Assembly (NCBI GenBank): GCA_944354085.1
Contig: CALVPW010000045.1
Coordinates: 1 to 24,306 of the forward strand
Direction: 5' to 3'
Origin: an uncultured Clostridia bacterium
GTDB taxonomy: Bacteria > Bacillota > Clostridia > Christensenellales > Borkfalkiaceae
Length of the DNA: 24,306 nt
Position numbers and translations under genes: made by a program. Every line of letters begins with the position of its first letter. Position 1 is the first letter of the stretch. Below are positions 15,669 to 22,616 of the stretch, piece by piece. The notes beneath the pieces were generated by a model. The model made no database searches. It saw only the letters and a program-made list of their open reading frames with translations, and was not told the origin of the DNA.

Positions 15669-15697
15669 CGCCCCGCGCAGCCGCGCGGGGCGTTTTT
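15669..15697 (+). terminator. Intrinsic terminator after lysC
   Basis: CGCCCCGCGC/GCGCGGGGCG forms a perfect 10-bp stem (15669-15678 with 15683-15692) with loop AGCC, then five T residues. The prmA promoter begins 7 nt later. Confidence 0.93.
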
Positions 15698-15703
15698 GGC
15701 GGC

Positions 15704-15732
15704 TTGACATCTTATAAAGGAAGGCTTATAAT
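15704..15732 (+). promoter_or_regulatory. Consensus sigma-A promoter placing transcription on the prmA ATG
   Basis: TTGACA (15704-15709), 17 bp, TATAAT (15727-15732): a perfect consensus. The expected start, 7 nt past the -10 box, is 15739, the A of the prmA ATG. No ribosome binding site exists downstream of the -10. Confidence 0.9.
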
Positions 15733-15738
15733 AGACGT

Positions 15739-16677
15739 ATGCAATACATCGAACTCACCGTACATACCACAACGGAGGCGAGCGAGCTGGTCGCCGACGT
15801 CTTGTGGGGATATACCGAAGGCGGCGTCGCCGTGAGCGACACGCGCGACGTGATCGCCCTTACGAAAGGCGAGAACGGCATCTATTGGGACTATATCGAC
15901 GAAACGCTGCAAACGCCTCGGACGGACGTGCTCGTCAAAGGATTTTTCAAGCCCGAGGCGGCGGACGCGGCGATCGGGGCGGTGCGGCAGACGCTCGAAG
16001 AGATGGCGTCCCGCGGGGGCGTTCCCTTCGGCTCGCTCGAAATGACGCGCCGCACCATCGAAGGCGACGATTGGATCGACGTGTGGAAAAAGCACTTCCG
16101 TCCCCTGCATATCGGCAGCCGCGTGGTGGTCGTGCCCGAGTGGATCTCCTATCGGGCGAAAGAGGGCGAAGCGGTGGTGCTGCTCGATTCCAACATGGCG
16201 TTCGGGACGGGCGAACACGAGACGACCGCCATGTGCCTCGAAGCGCTGCAAGAGGCGCTCCGCGCGGGGGATACCGTCATCGACGTGGGCTGCGGGAGCG
16301 GCATTTTGGGCATTGCTGCGGCAAAGCTGGGCGCGGCGCGGGCGTATCTGACCGATATCGATCCCGTCGCCGTGGAGAGCGCGGCGCACAATGCGCAAAA
16401 GAACGGCGTGGAGGATATCGTCGTCGTCGCCCATTCTGACCTTTTGGAGGACGCGTCCATCCAAGGCGAGGTGGTGCTCGCCAACATCACGGCGGAGATC
16501 TTGGTGCGCCTCGCGCCCGCCGTTCCCCGCTATCTGAAAGCGGGCGGCACGCTCATTTTGAGCGGCATCATCGAGGATCGCCTGCCCCGCGTGCGCGCGG
16601 CGTTCGAGCGGGAGGGGCTCACGCCCGTCAAAGAGATGCGCCGCGGCGAGTGGTTCGCGCTCGTGTATACGAGGTGA
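15739..16677 (+). CDS. prmA: Ribosomal protein L11 methyltransferase
   Basis: This 312-aa protein starts with the L11-recognition domain (YIELTVHTTTEASELVADVL...), followed by a class I SAM methyltransferase domain with GTGEHETT, the SAM-binding VIDVGCGSGILGIAAAKLGA and the NIT-type catalytic motif ANITAEIL. It trimethylates ribosomal protein L11. It heads an operon with rsmE 3 nt downstream, a pairing conserved across Firmicutes. The start cannot be a downstream Met without losing the recognition domain, so the promoter position predicts a leaderless mRNA. Confidence 0.95.
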   Translation: MQYIELTVHTTTEASELVADVLWGYTEGGVAVSDTRDVIALTKGENGIYWDYIDETLQTPRTDVLVKGFFKPEAADAAIGAVRQTLEEMASRGGVPFGSLEMTRRTIEGDDWIDVWKKHFRPLHIGSRVVVVPEWISYRAKEGEAVVLLDSNMAFGTGEHETTAMCLEALQEALRAGDTVIDVGCGSGILGIAAAKLGAARAYLTDIDPVAVESAAHNAQKNGVEDIVVVAHSDLLEDASIQGEVVLANITAEILVRLAPAVPRYLKAGGTLILSGIIEDRLPRVRAAFEREGLTPVKEMRRGEWFALVYTR

Positions 16678-16680
16678 GAG

Positions 16681-17394
16681 ATGGCGGCGCCCAAACGGTT
16701 TTTTGTAACGGAGATCGCCGAAGAGATGACGCTCTCCGCCGAAGAGAGCCGCCACGCAAAGACGGTGCTGCGCCTTGCGGAGGGGGACGAGGTCACGCTG
16801 TTCGACGGCAGCGGGAAGGAGTATTCCGCCATCGTCACCAAGGCGGACAAACGCGGGATCTCGGTGCACGTCATCGGGGGATCTTCTTCGGCGCGCGAGC
16901 CCAAGACGCACGTCTTTTTGCTCATCGGCGCGCTCAAAGGGGATAAAACGGAGCTCGTCGTGCAAAAGGCGACGGAGCTCGGCGTGGGGCGCATCGGCGT
17001 GTTTTCTTCGCGCTATTGCGCCGCCTATATGAACGAGAACAAACTCGAACGGCTCAACCGCGTCGCGCGGGAGGCGGCAAAGCAGTGCCTGCGCGCCTCG
17101 GTGCCGCCCGTCGAGTATTTCGATACGCTCGAAGCGGCGCTGCGGGCGGGCGCCGCGTGCGGGACGAAGCTCTTCGCCTGTGAATTTTTGCAGACGAGCG
17201 AGGCGGGCGCGGATACGGACGGCAGCGTCTGCGCCGTGGTAGGCAGCGAGGGCGGCTTTTCCGAGGAGGAGTTCGCGCTCGCAAAAACGCTCGGTTACCG
17301 CGGGATCTCGCTCGGGCGGCGCATCCTCCGCGCCGAGACGGCGGCGATCGCGCTGCTTTCCGTCGTCATGTACAAGGCGGGGGAACTTGCATGA
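16681..17394 (+). CDS. rsmE: 16S rRNA (uracil1498-N3)-methyltransferase
   Basis: This 237-aa SPOUT-class enzyme has an N-terminal PUA-like domain (RFFVTEI...LSAEESRHAKTVLRLAEGDEVTLFDG). Its knotted SAM-binding region is marked by ELVVQKATELGVGRIGVFSS, GSEGGFSEEEF and SLGRRILRAETAAI. It methylates U1498 of 16S rRNA. GAGGTGAGAG spans the end of prmA and precedes the ATG, so translation is coupled. Its stop overlaps the mtaB start (ATGA). Confidence 0.95.
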   Translation: MAAPKRFFVTEIAEEMTLSAEESRHAKTVLRLAEGDEVTLFDGSGKEYSAIVTKADKRGISVHVIGGSSSAREPKTHVFLLIGALKGDKTELVVQKATELGVGRIGVFSSRYCAAYMNENKLERLNRVAREAAKQCLRASVPPVEYFDTLEAALRAGAACGTKLFACEFLQTSEAGADTDGSVCAVVGSEGGFSEEEFALAKTLGYRGISLGRRILRAETAAIALLSVVMYKAGELA

Positions 17395-18614
17395 AGGCGT
17401 GTGTGTTCAACCTCGGCTGCAAGGTCAACGAGGTGGAGTGCGCCTCCTTTATGACGGCGCTGGAAAACGAGGGCTACGAGACGACGGATACGCTGTGCGC
17501 GGCGGACGTGTATATCGTGAACACCTGCGCGGTCACGGCGGAGGCGGAAAAAAAGAGCCGCCAGGCGATCGCCCGCGTGCGGAAGTGCGCGCCGAACGCC
17601 CGCATCGTCGTATGCGGCTGCGCCGCGCAAAAGAACGCCGCGGCGTTCGCGGGGAAAGAGGGCGTCGTCGCCGTCGCGGGCGCCATGCGCAAAGATCTGG
17701 TGCCGCAGCTCTTGCGCGCGGGCGGCGTAAGGCAGGAGGAAGAGAGCGTCTTTTGCGAGCTCCCTCCGCCCAAACAGACGAAAACGCGCGCGTTTTTGCG
17801 CGTGCAGGACGGCTGCAACAACTTTTGTTCGTACTGCATCATCCCCTATCTGCGCGGCAGGGCGCGTTCGCGCAAGGCGGCGTCCGTCGTCCGTGAGGCG
17901 GGATCGCTCTCCGCGCGCGAGATCGTGCTCACGGGCATTGACCTTTCGTCGTATCAGGACGGCGAGGCCGATCTCGGCGATCTGCTGCTCCGCCTTTCGC
18001 ACCTGCCCGCCCGCATCCGTCTGGGCTCGCTGGAAGAGCGGGTGATCACCGCGCCGTTTTTGGAGAAGATGCGCGCGGCGGGCAACGTCGCGCCGCACTT
18101 CCATCTTTCGCTGCAAAGCGGGTCGGACGCGGTGCTCCGCGCCATGAACCGTCATTATACGCGGGAAGAGTACCTGCGGGCGTGCGCGCTCATCTACCGC
18201 TATTTCCCCGACGCCGCGATCACGACGGATATCATCGTGGGATTCCCGGGCGAGACGGAGGAGGATTTTTGCGATTCGCTTTCCATCGTCCGCGCGGCGG
18301 GATTCGCGCGGGTGCACGCCTTCCCCTACTCGCGGCGGGAGGGGACGAACGCGGCGCGTCTTGCCGATCTTCCCGCCTCCCTCAAAAAAGAGCGCATGGC
18401 GCGCATGCTCGCCGCTTGCGCGGAGGCGGAAAAAACATATGCGGAACGCTTCCTCGGAAGAACGCTCACCGCACTGTTCGAGGAGGACGGCGGCTACACG
18501 CAGAACTATATCCGCGTGCAGGCGGCGGGCGCAAAGGAGGGGGGCATGTACGAGGTGCGCCTCACAAAATACGAAAACGGCGGATGCATGTCCGAGATCG
18601 TAAAACAAATTTAG
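17391..18614 (+). CDS. mtaB: tRNA t6A37 methylthiotransferase MtaB
   Basis: This 407-aa radical-SAM methylthiotransferase opens with the UPF0004 domain: FNLGCKVNEVE, NTCAVTAEAEKKSRQ and VVCGCAAQ supply the three cysteines for the first iron-sulfur cluster. The radical-SAM motif CNNFCSYC (Cys142, Cys146, Cys149) and a SAM-binding core follow. A short C-terminal TRAM-like segment ends the protein. MtaB converts t6A to ms2t6A at position 37 of ANN-decoding tRNAs. The NLGCKVN opening with the GYETTD and NTCAVT spacing favours MtaB over MiaB or RimO. It overlaps rsmE by 4 nt. Confidence 0.93.
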   Translation: MKACVFNLGCKVNEVECASFMTALENEGYETTDTLCAADVYIVNTCAVTAEAEKKSRQAIARVRKCAPNARIVVCGCAAQKNAAAFAGKEGVVAVAGAMRKDLVPQLLRAGGVRQEEESVFCELPPPKQTKTRAFLRVQDGCNNFCSYCIIPYLRGRARSRKAASVVREAGSLSAREIVLTGIDLSSYQDGEADLGDLLLRLSHLPARIRLGSLEERVITAPFLEKMRAAGNVAPHFHLSLQSGSDAVLRAMNRHYTREEYLRACALIYRYFPDAAITTDIIVGFPGETEEDFCDSLSIVRAAGFARVHAFPYSRREGTNAARLADLPASLKKERMARMLAACAEAEKTYAERFLGRTLTALFEEDGGYTQNYIRVQAAGAKEGGMYEVRLTKYENGGCMSEIVKQI

Positions 18615-18626
18615 GAGGGATTTTTT

Positions 18627-18962
18627 ATGCAGAACTGCGTCTTTTGTAAGATCGTCAAGGGGGAGATCCCCTCGTCCAAGGTGTTCGAGAACGAGGAGAT
18701 GCTCGTCTTTCGGGATATCCAGCCCAAGGCGAAGATCCATCTTTTGTGCGTGCCCAAGGAGCACTTTGCAACGCTCGCCGAGCTCACGCCCGCCCGCACG
18801 CAGCTTTTGGGGCGCATGCTCGAAACGATCGCCGCGCACAAGGACGAATGGGGGCTCCGAGAAGGGTACCGCCTCGTCGTCAATCAGGGCGAGAGCGCGG
18901 GGCAGACGGTGCACCATCTGCACATCCATATCCTCGGCGGCGAAACGCTCGGCTGGGAATAA
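18627..18962 (+). CDS. HIT family protein (HinT-like nucleotide phosphoramidase)
   Basis: This 111-aa histidine-triad protein begins with the NCVFCKIVKGEIPSSKV opening of HinT and carries the triad HLHIHILGG with His97, His99 (nucleophile) and His101. HinT enzymes hydrolyse adenosine phosphoramidates such as AMP-lysine. Zinc-type Cys residues CVFC are present at the N-terminus, though a full zinc site is not. AGGAGGG lies before the ATG, 12 nt after mtaB. It is the last gene of the prmA operon, ended by the hairpin at 19055-19082. Confidence 0.95.
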   Translation: MQNCVFCKIVKGEIPSSKVFENEEMLVFRDIQPKAKIHLLCVPKEHFATLAELTPARTQLLGRMLETIAAHKDEWGLREGYRLVVNQGESAGQTVHHLHIHILGGETLGWE

Positions 18963-19054
18963 AACGGCATATCGCAAGGGGACCGAAGGCAAGCATCCTG
19001 CTTTGTGCGGTGTTTGCTCCCTGTCCGCGTATCGAACGGCGCAAAAGCGTCAAC

Positions 19055-19082
19055 ACTCCTTCCCGTGGGGAGGAGTTTTTTT
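19055..19082 (+). terminator. Terminator hairpin whose 3' arm is the ribosome binding site of the next gene
   Basis: ACTCCTTCC (19055-19063) pairs with GGGAGGAGT (19068-19076) through 9 bp including one G-T pair, with loop CGTG and seven T residues. The 3' arm GGGGAGGAG is also the only ribosome binding site for the ATG at 19083, so the stem both terminates hinT transcripts and masks initiation on read-through mRNA. The ~90 nt before it (18963-19054) hold no ORF; GGAC/GTCC and GGCAAGC/GTTTGCT can pair there, suggesting more structure. Confidence 0.8.
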
Positions 19083-19508
19083 ATGCGGCGGTTTTTTTAC
19101 GGGGCGTGCGGCGTGGGCGTGATGCTGCTGTCGCTCGCGGCGGGCGCGTTCGTCTTTGCGCTGTCGCGCACGCCCGTCTTTGCAGACGGGGAGGGGTACG
19201 AAATTTCGGCGGGGGCGTCCTCTTCGGCGGCGATCGTGCAAACGGACGACGCGTTCGCCTATAAACTTTTTCATGCCGCCGCGGGGGAGAGCGTCCGCTA
19301 CGAGGGCGACGTCGCGGCGCGGCTCATAAAAGAATTTTCGGCAAAACTTTGTTTTTACGAGCAAGCCTGCGGCGTTTCGCACTATTATCTGTATACGCCG
19401 CGGCTGGGGGAGGGGGTGTTCCTCAACGGATGCGCCGTCAACCTGCATATCGCCGTCCGCGGAGAGCGGACGGTCGCGGGAACGCCGCTCATCTTCGGCG
19501 GCGTATAA
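19083..19508 (+). CDS. Exported YwmB-like protein (141 aa)
   Basis: An N-terminal Arg-Arg pair and a hydrophobic stretch (about residues 7-28) form a signal peptide or anchor, cleaved perhaps after the Ala of VFA. The mature part is ~110 residues with a conserved-looking C-terminal block: SHYYLYTPRL, NGCAVNLHIAVR, GTPLIFGGV. This order of motifs recalls the C-terminal half of YwmB (TATA-box-binding-like fold), and the next gene encodes a SpoIIQ-like M23 peptidase, which sits near ywmB in other spore formers. YwmB is normally over 200 residues, so this would be a short version. The assignment is tentative; the start is set by GGAGGAG 7 nt upstream. Confidence 0.6.
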   Translation: MRRFFYGACGVGVMLLSLAAGAFVFALSRTPVFADGEGYEISAGASSSAAIVQTDDAFAYKLFHAAAGESVRYEGDVAARLIKEFSAKLCFYEQACGVSHYYLYTPRLGEGVFLNGCAVNLHIAVRGERTVAGTPLIFGGV

Positions 19509-19585
19509 AAAATTTTTTCCCCGCCGTGTATAAACGGCGGCGGGCTTGTCCATCATCTGCATACCAAGTTTGACGGAGGACAGTC

Positions 19586-20242
19586 ATGAAAGAAGAAAAT
19601 ACGACCAAGAAAAAGAAACTTTACTACATCTTGCTCGCGGCGGGCGCGCTGCTCGTCATTGCGGCGACCGTACTCACCGTATGGTTCACGACGCGCGGCA
19701 GCGACGTTGCCGTCAACCCGCCCGACGACGTGCAGGAAGAGCCCGACGATACGCCGGGCGGACAGGACGACGAGACGCCCTCGGATCCCGACGAACCGAC
19801 GGGACCTTCCGAGCCCGAAACGCCCGACTACGTGCGTCCCATCGCAACGGAGACCTGTTCGGTGGAATACAACGCCGTTTACGTGAACGAGACGACGGAT
19901 TTCATCTATCGCCATAAAGCCGTCGATTTTGCGGCGGACGCGGGCACCGAGGTGTACGCGATGGCGGACGGCACCGTGACCACGATCAGTTTGAGCGAAG
20001 AGCTCGGCAATCTCATCACCGTCGATCACGGCGACGGGCTCACGTCGACGTACCGCTTCGTCGAGCCTAAGGAAGGGCTCAAAGTGGGCGCGGCGGTCGC
20101 GCAGGGCGACTGCATCGGCACCGTTGCCGAGGCGTACGGCACCGAGGCGGCGGACGGCACCCATCTGCATCTGGAGATCGCCGTGGACGGCGAGAACGTC
20201 GACCCCAACGCCTATCTCGATCTGGCGTACGACGAAAAGTAA
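19586..20242 (+). CDS. Membrane-anchored M23 (LytM) peptidase, SpoIIQ-like
   Basis: This 218-aa protein has a Lys-rich cytoplasmic tip, one transmembrane helix (about residues 12-33), an acidic Pro/Asp/Glu-rich linker of ~45 residues, and an LytM endopeptidase domain. The zinc ligands are present: His110 and Asp114 (HKAVD), and His193 with His195 (HLHLE), so it should be an active peptidoglycan endopeptidase. The architecture equals SpoIIQ, which contacts the mother-cell SpoIIIAH during engulfment; B. subtilis SpoIIQ has lost the zinc site while clostridial ones keep it. GGAGG precedes the ATG. A vegetative wall hydrolase is the alternative; no spoIIIAH or spoIID lies in the window. Confidence 0.8.
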   Translation: MKEENTTKKKKLYYILLAAGALLVIAATVLTVWFTTRGSDVAVNPPDDVQEEPDDTPGGQDDETPSDPDEPTGPSEPETPDYVRPIATETCSVEYNAVYVNETTDFIYRHKAVDFAADAGTEVYAMADGTVTTISLSEELGNLITVDHGDGLTSTYRFVEPKEGLKVGAAVAQGDCIGTVAEAYGTEAADGTHLHLEIAVDGENVDPNAYLDLAYDEK

Positions 20243-20252
20243 CATTCCCTCC

Positions 20253-20283
20253 GCGGGCGGGCGCGTTTTCCGCGCCCGCCCGC
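20253..20283 (+). other. Very stable intercistronic hairpin without a T run
   Basis: GCGGGCGGGCGCG (20253-20265) pairs perfectly with 20271-20283 over 13 G/C pairs, loop TTTTC. No T run follows, so it is not a standard terminator. It probably protects or separates the M23 and downstream messages. Confidence 0.7.
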
Positions 20284-20315
20284 AACCCCCTTACGGGCGA
20301 TCCACGGAGAAAGTC

Positions 20316-20828
20316 ATGTTCATCAACGAAAACGCAGGTATCATCATTCTCATCTTCGGCATCCTCATCCTCGCCGCTTTGGGCGTCTTGTTGTGGCTCA
20401 CGTATGCCGTACACCGCCGTTTCGCGTCGGTGCGGCTGCAATTCACGGGCTTGCAGGCGTCCGATCTGAACGCGGGCGGCGCGTACGCCGCCCTCATCGT
20501 GGGGAACAATTCGGTGCGGGAGATCGCGCTGCAAGAGCTGGGCGTGCGCTGCGGCAACGTCGCGTACGACCTGACCGCCGTATACAAGCGGCAGCAGGGG
20601 CTGGGGGAGGAGGCGCACGTCGTCATCGAACAGCGCCGCTCCATCCGTTTCCGTCTCGACGGCGAAGCGCTCGCTTCGCTGGGAGCGGGAAGCAAGAAAT
20701 GCGTCAAATTGCGCCTGTATGCCGTCGATCTCACGGGGAACGTGTACGGCGGGCGCATCCGCGCGGTCGAACGCATGCTCGCGGCGCTGCCGCCCGCATC
20801 CGCCGAGGGACCCTTGCAACAGGCATAA
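20316..20828 (+). CDS. Unidentified membrane-anchored protein (170 aa)
   Basis: One strong N-terminal transmembrane helix (residues ~7-30, AGIIILIFGILILAALGVLL) is followed by a ~130-residue beta-rich soluble domain. Its stretches VRLQFTGLQASDLNAGG, LIVGNNSVREIALQELGVRCG and RRSIRFRLDGEALASLG resemble an Ig-like or LEA-type beta sandwich, but I recognise no family. GGAGA lies 5 nt before the ATG. It lies 74 nt after the M23 peptidase gene, with no promoter recognised between, so it may be co-transcribed with it and work at the same membrane. A terminator-like hairpin follows. Confidence 0.72.
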   Translation: MFINENAGIIILIFGILILAALGVLLWLTYAVHRRFASVRLQFTGLQASDLNAGGAYAALIVGNNSVREIALQELGVRCGNVAYDLTAVYKRQQGLGEEAHVVIEQRRSIRFRLDGEALASLGAGSKKCVKLRLYAVDLTGNVYGGRIRAVERMLAALPPASAEGPLQQA

Positions 20829-20832
20829 AAAG

Positions 20833-20860
20833 CGCCCGCCGCGTCAAACGGCGGGCGTTT
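20833..20860 (+). terminator. Probable intrinsic terminator
   Basis: CGCCCGCCG (20833-20841) pairs with CGGCGGGCG (20849-20857), 7-nt loop, but only three T residues follow, so termination may be partial. TACAAT at 20884-20889 could be the -10 of a weak promoter for the next gene; its -35 is not convincing. Confidence 0.65.
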
Positions 20861-20923
20861 GCATACGGCGGTGGCGCATCGCATACAATACACCGTCGCG
20901 CGGAAACCGCGCGGGAGGGGATG

Positions 20924-22366
20924 ATGCGCAGGATCGCAAGCCTTATGCTCTGTATCGCCGTGACGTGCTCCATCGTGCCGTTCGCGGCGGCGTGCGCGCC
21001 GCAGACCAAGCGCGGCAGTTATTCGATCGAGGCGGAGTATTTCCCCGCGGAACGCACGCTCAAAGCCGCGATGACGGTGACCGTCGTCAATCACACCAAC
21101 GAGGAATGGGAAACGCTCAAATTCCAGCTTTGGCCAAACGCCTACCGCGCGGGGGCAAAGTACGCGCCCGTCTCCGCGCTGTTCGCGCCCGACGCATATT
21201 ATGCGGGCGAGAGCTGCGGCGGGATCGAGGTGACCGCCGTCGATGGCGCCGCCGCCTTCCGCGTGGCGGGCGAGGACGAAAATATTTTGGAAGCCGATCT
21301 CCCCGTGCCGCTCGCGCCGAACAAGAGCGCCGTGCTCGCGATGCGCTTCACCGTGACGCTCGCCAACGTGCGCCATCGCCTCGGCGTGGGGGAGAAGACG
21401 GTCAATCTTGCCCAGTTTTATCCCGTTCTCTGTCATTGGGAGGACGGTTTTTGCGAGCACGTATACGCGACGGGCGATCCGTTCGTGAGCGAGACCGCCG
21501 ATTACGACGTGCGCCTCACCGTGCCCGACGGGTATATCGCCGCCTGTTCGGGAGAGAGCGAAAAGACGCTTGCAGACGGAAAAGCCACATACCGTGTCCG
21601 CGCCGAGAACGTGCGCGAGGTCGCCTTCGTGCTGAGCGAGGACATGCGCGTCGCGCAGACGTCGGCGGACGGGATCCCGATCTCCTACTATTATTTCGAC
21701 GACGAGAACGCCCAAGCGACGCTTTCGGCAGCGGCGGAGAGTTTGTCCTATTTTCAAAAGACGTTCGGCGATTATATCTACCCTTGCTATCACGTGGTGC
21801 AGACGGAGTTTGCATACGGCGGCATGGAATTTCCCATGCTTTCCATGATCGCCGCCGATCTGCGTGCGGAAGAAGTCCCCGCCGTCGTCGTGCACGAAAC
21901 GGCGCATCAGTGGTGGTACGCGATGGTGGGGAGCGACCAATATACGGACGCGTGGCAGGACGAGGGGCTTGCCGCCTATTCGGAAGCGCTCTTTTTCGGC
22001 GCGCATCCCGCGTACGGGACTTCGTACGAGGAATACATCGCGGCGTCGGAAGGGGCGTACCGCGCCTATTTTTCGGTGACGGAGCAGCTCACGGGCAGGC
22101 AGGATACCTCCATGCACCGTCCGCTCACCGCCTTTTCGGGCGATTACGAATACCGCAGCATCGCATACGACAAAGCGGTCATCCTCTTTGACCGTCTGCG
22201 CGAAACGCTGGGGGAAAAGCGCTTTGTTGCCGCGCTGCGCGGCTATGCGGCGGCGTACACGGGCAAGATCGCGCCCGCCGAGGCGCTCAAAGAGGCGTTC
22301 GCCAAACAGGGCGCGCACGCGCGCGGCATCATGGAAAGTTTTCTCTCGGGCGCATGCGTCATCTGA
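20924..22366 (+). CDS. M1-family zinc metallopeptidase, predicted lipoprotein
   Basis: This 480-aa protein has a signal sequence ending AAAC (Cys24), a candidate lipidation site, so it should act outside the membrane. An N-terminal beta domain (SIEAEYFPAERTLKAAMTVTVVNHT...) precedes a gluzincin catalytic domain with a GGMEF exopeptidase-type motif (Glu302) and HETAH (His324, Glu325, His328). Glu347 follows exactly 18 residues later, the third zinc ligand of M1 enzymes. It lacks the long C-terminal helical domain of large aminopeptidases. GGMEF for GAMEN means substrate specificity may differ. Of two adjacent ATGs (20921, 20924), the second is better spaced from GGGAGG. Confidence 0.87.
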   Translation: MRRIASLMLCIAVTCSIVPFAAACAPQTKRGSYSIEAEYFPAERTLKAAMTVTVVNHTNEEWETLKFQLWPNAYRAGAKYAPVSALFAPDAYYAGESCGGIEVTAVDGAAAFRVAGEDENILEADLPVPLAPNKSAVLAMRFTVTLANVRHRLGVGEKTVNLAQFYPVLCHWEDGFCEHVYATGDPFVSETADYDVRLTVPDGYIAACSGESEKTLADGKATYRVRAENVREVAFVLSEDMRVAQTSADGIPISYYYFDDENAQATLSAAAESLSYFQKTFGDYIYPCYHVVQTEFAYGGMEFPMLSMIAADLRAEEVPAVVVHETAHQWWYAMVGSDQYTDAWQDEGLAAYSEALFFGAHPAYGTSYEEYIAASEGAYRAYFSVTEQLTGRQDTSMHRPLTAFSGDYEYRSIAYDKAVILFDRLRETLGEKRFVAALRGYAAAYTGKIAPAEALKEAFAKQGAHARGIMESFLSGACVI

Positions 22367-22392
22367 ATTTGAAATTTTTTGCAAAAAAACAG

Positions 22393-22421
22393 TTGCCAAA
22401 CGGCGGCGGAAGGGATATAAT
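22393..22421 (+). promoter_or_regulatory. sigma-A promoter of the corA leader
   Basis: TTGCCA (22393-22398), 17 bp, TATAAT (22416-22421). Transcription starts near 22428, about 190 nt before the corA frame. A small hairpin GACC/GGTC (22429-22441) caps the 5' end of the message. Confidence 0.85.
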
Positions 22422-22454
22422 AACAGTAGACCGATTTGGTCGGAGGAGCCTTTT

Positions 22455-22514
22455 ATGGACGCTGCGCCAAATAACCGATGTGCCACGAACATGAAAGTCA
22501 CCCGTGCGATCTGA
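22455..22514 (+). CDS. 19-aa leader peptide ORF in the corA leader
   Basis: GGAGGAG (22442-22448) lies about 7 nt before this ATG, one of the best ribosome binding sites in the window, and the frame ends at TGA 22512-22514. The peptide is MDAAPNNRCATNMKVTRAI; no homology is recognised. Its last codons (ACC CGT GCG ATC) contain CCCGTGCG, which can pair with the 5' arm of the downstream terminator. A ribosome at the stop codon would block that pairing. This arrangement is what a translation-sensing attenuator needs. Confidence 0.55.
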   Translation: MDAAPNNRCATNMKVTRAI

Positions 22515-22559
22515 TTGAATGCGCTTCCCTCTTTGGGGCAGGCGGCGCAAGACGCACGG
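22502..22559 (+). promoter_or_regulatory. Predicted antiterminator pairing in the corA leader
   Basis: CCGTGCG (22502-22508) pairs with CGCACGG (22553-22559), the same bases that form the 5' arm of the terminator at 22552-22582. Between them ATGCGC/GCGCA (22519-22524 with 22545-22549) forms an inner hairpin, and TGCGCC inside the leader ORF (22463-22468) can compete for GGCGCA (22544-22549). These pairings are mutually exclusive. Confidence 0.6.
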
Positions 22560-22582
22560 TGATTTTTCCCGTGCGTTTTTTT
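22552..22582 (+). terminator. Attenuator terminator upstream of corA
   Basis: ACGCACGG (22552-22559) pairs with CCGTGCGT (22569-22576), loop of 9, followed by T residues through 22582. It lies after the corA promoter and before the corA frame, so it must be bypassed for expression. Confidence 0.88.
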
Positions 22583-22616
22583 ATGCCCGCTCGGGCAAAA
22601 ACGCCGCAACTGCCAA

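Noticed and set aside
18975..19050. Signal recognition particle RNA-like or c-di-GMP riboswitch-like core after hinT
   Set aside because: Fragments such as GACCGAAGG and GGCGCAAAAGC are suggestive, but the conserved SRP loop (GGAAGGAAGCAG) and the full GEMM core are absent.
19509..19585. Sigma-F or sigma-G promoter before the M23 peptidase
   Set aside because: GTATA occurs (about 19530) but no GGnnAnAnTW or CATNMTA element lies at the right distance. The region mainly holds a CCGCCGT/ACGGCGG hairpin.
22428..22582. M-box (ykoK) magnesium riboswitch in the corA leader
   Set aside because: I expected it from gene context, but the conserved core (GGTGAGGCTCCT and the GAAAGACGCC-type loop) is not recognisable. 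Only loose fragments agree, so I left the leader unclassified pending a covariance-model search.
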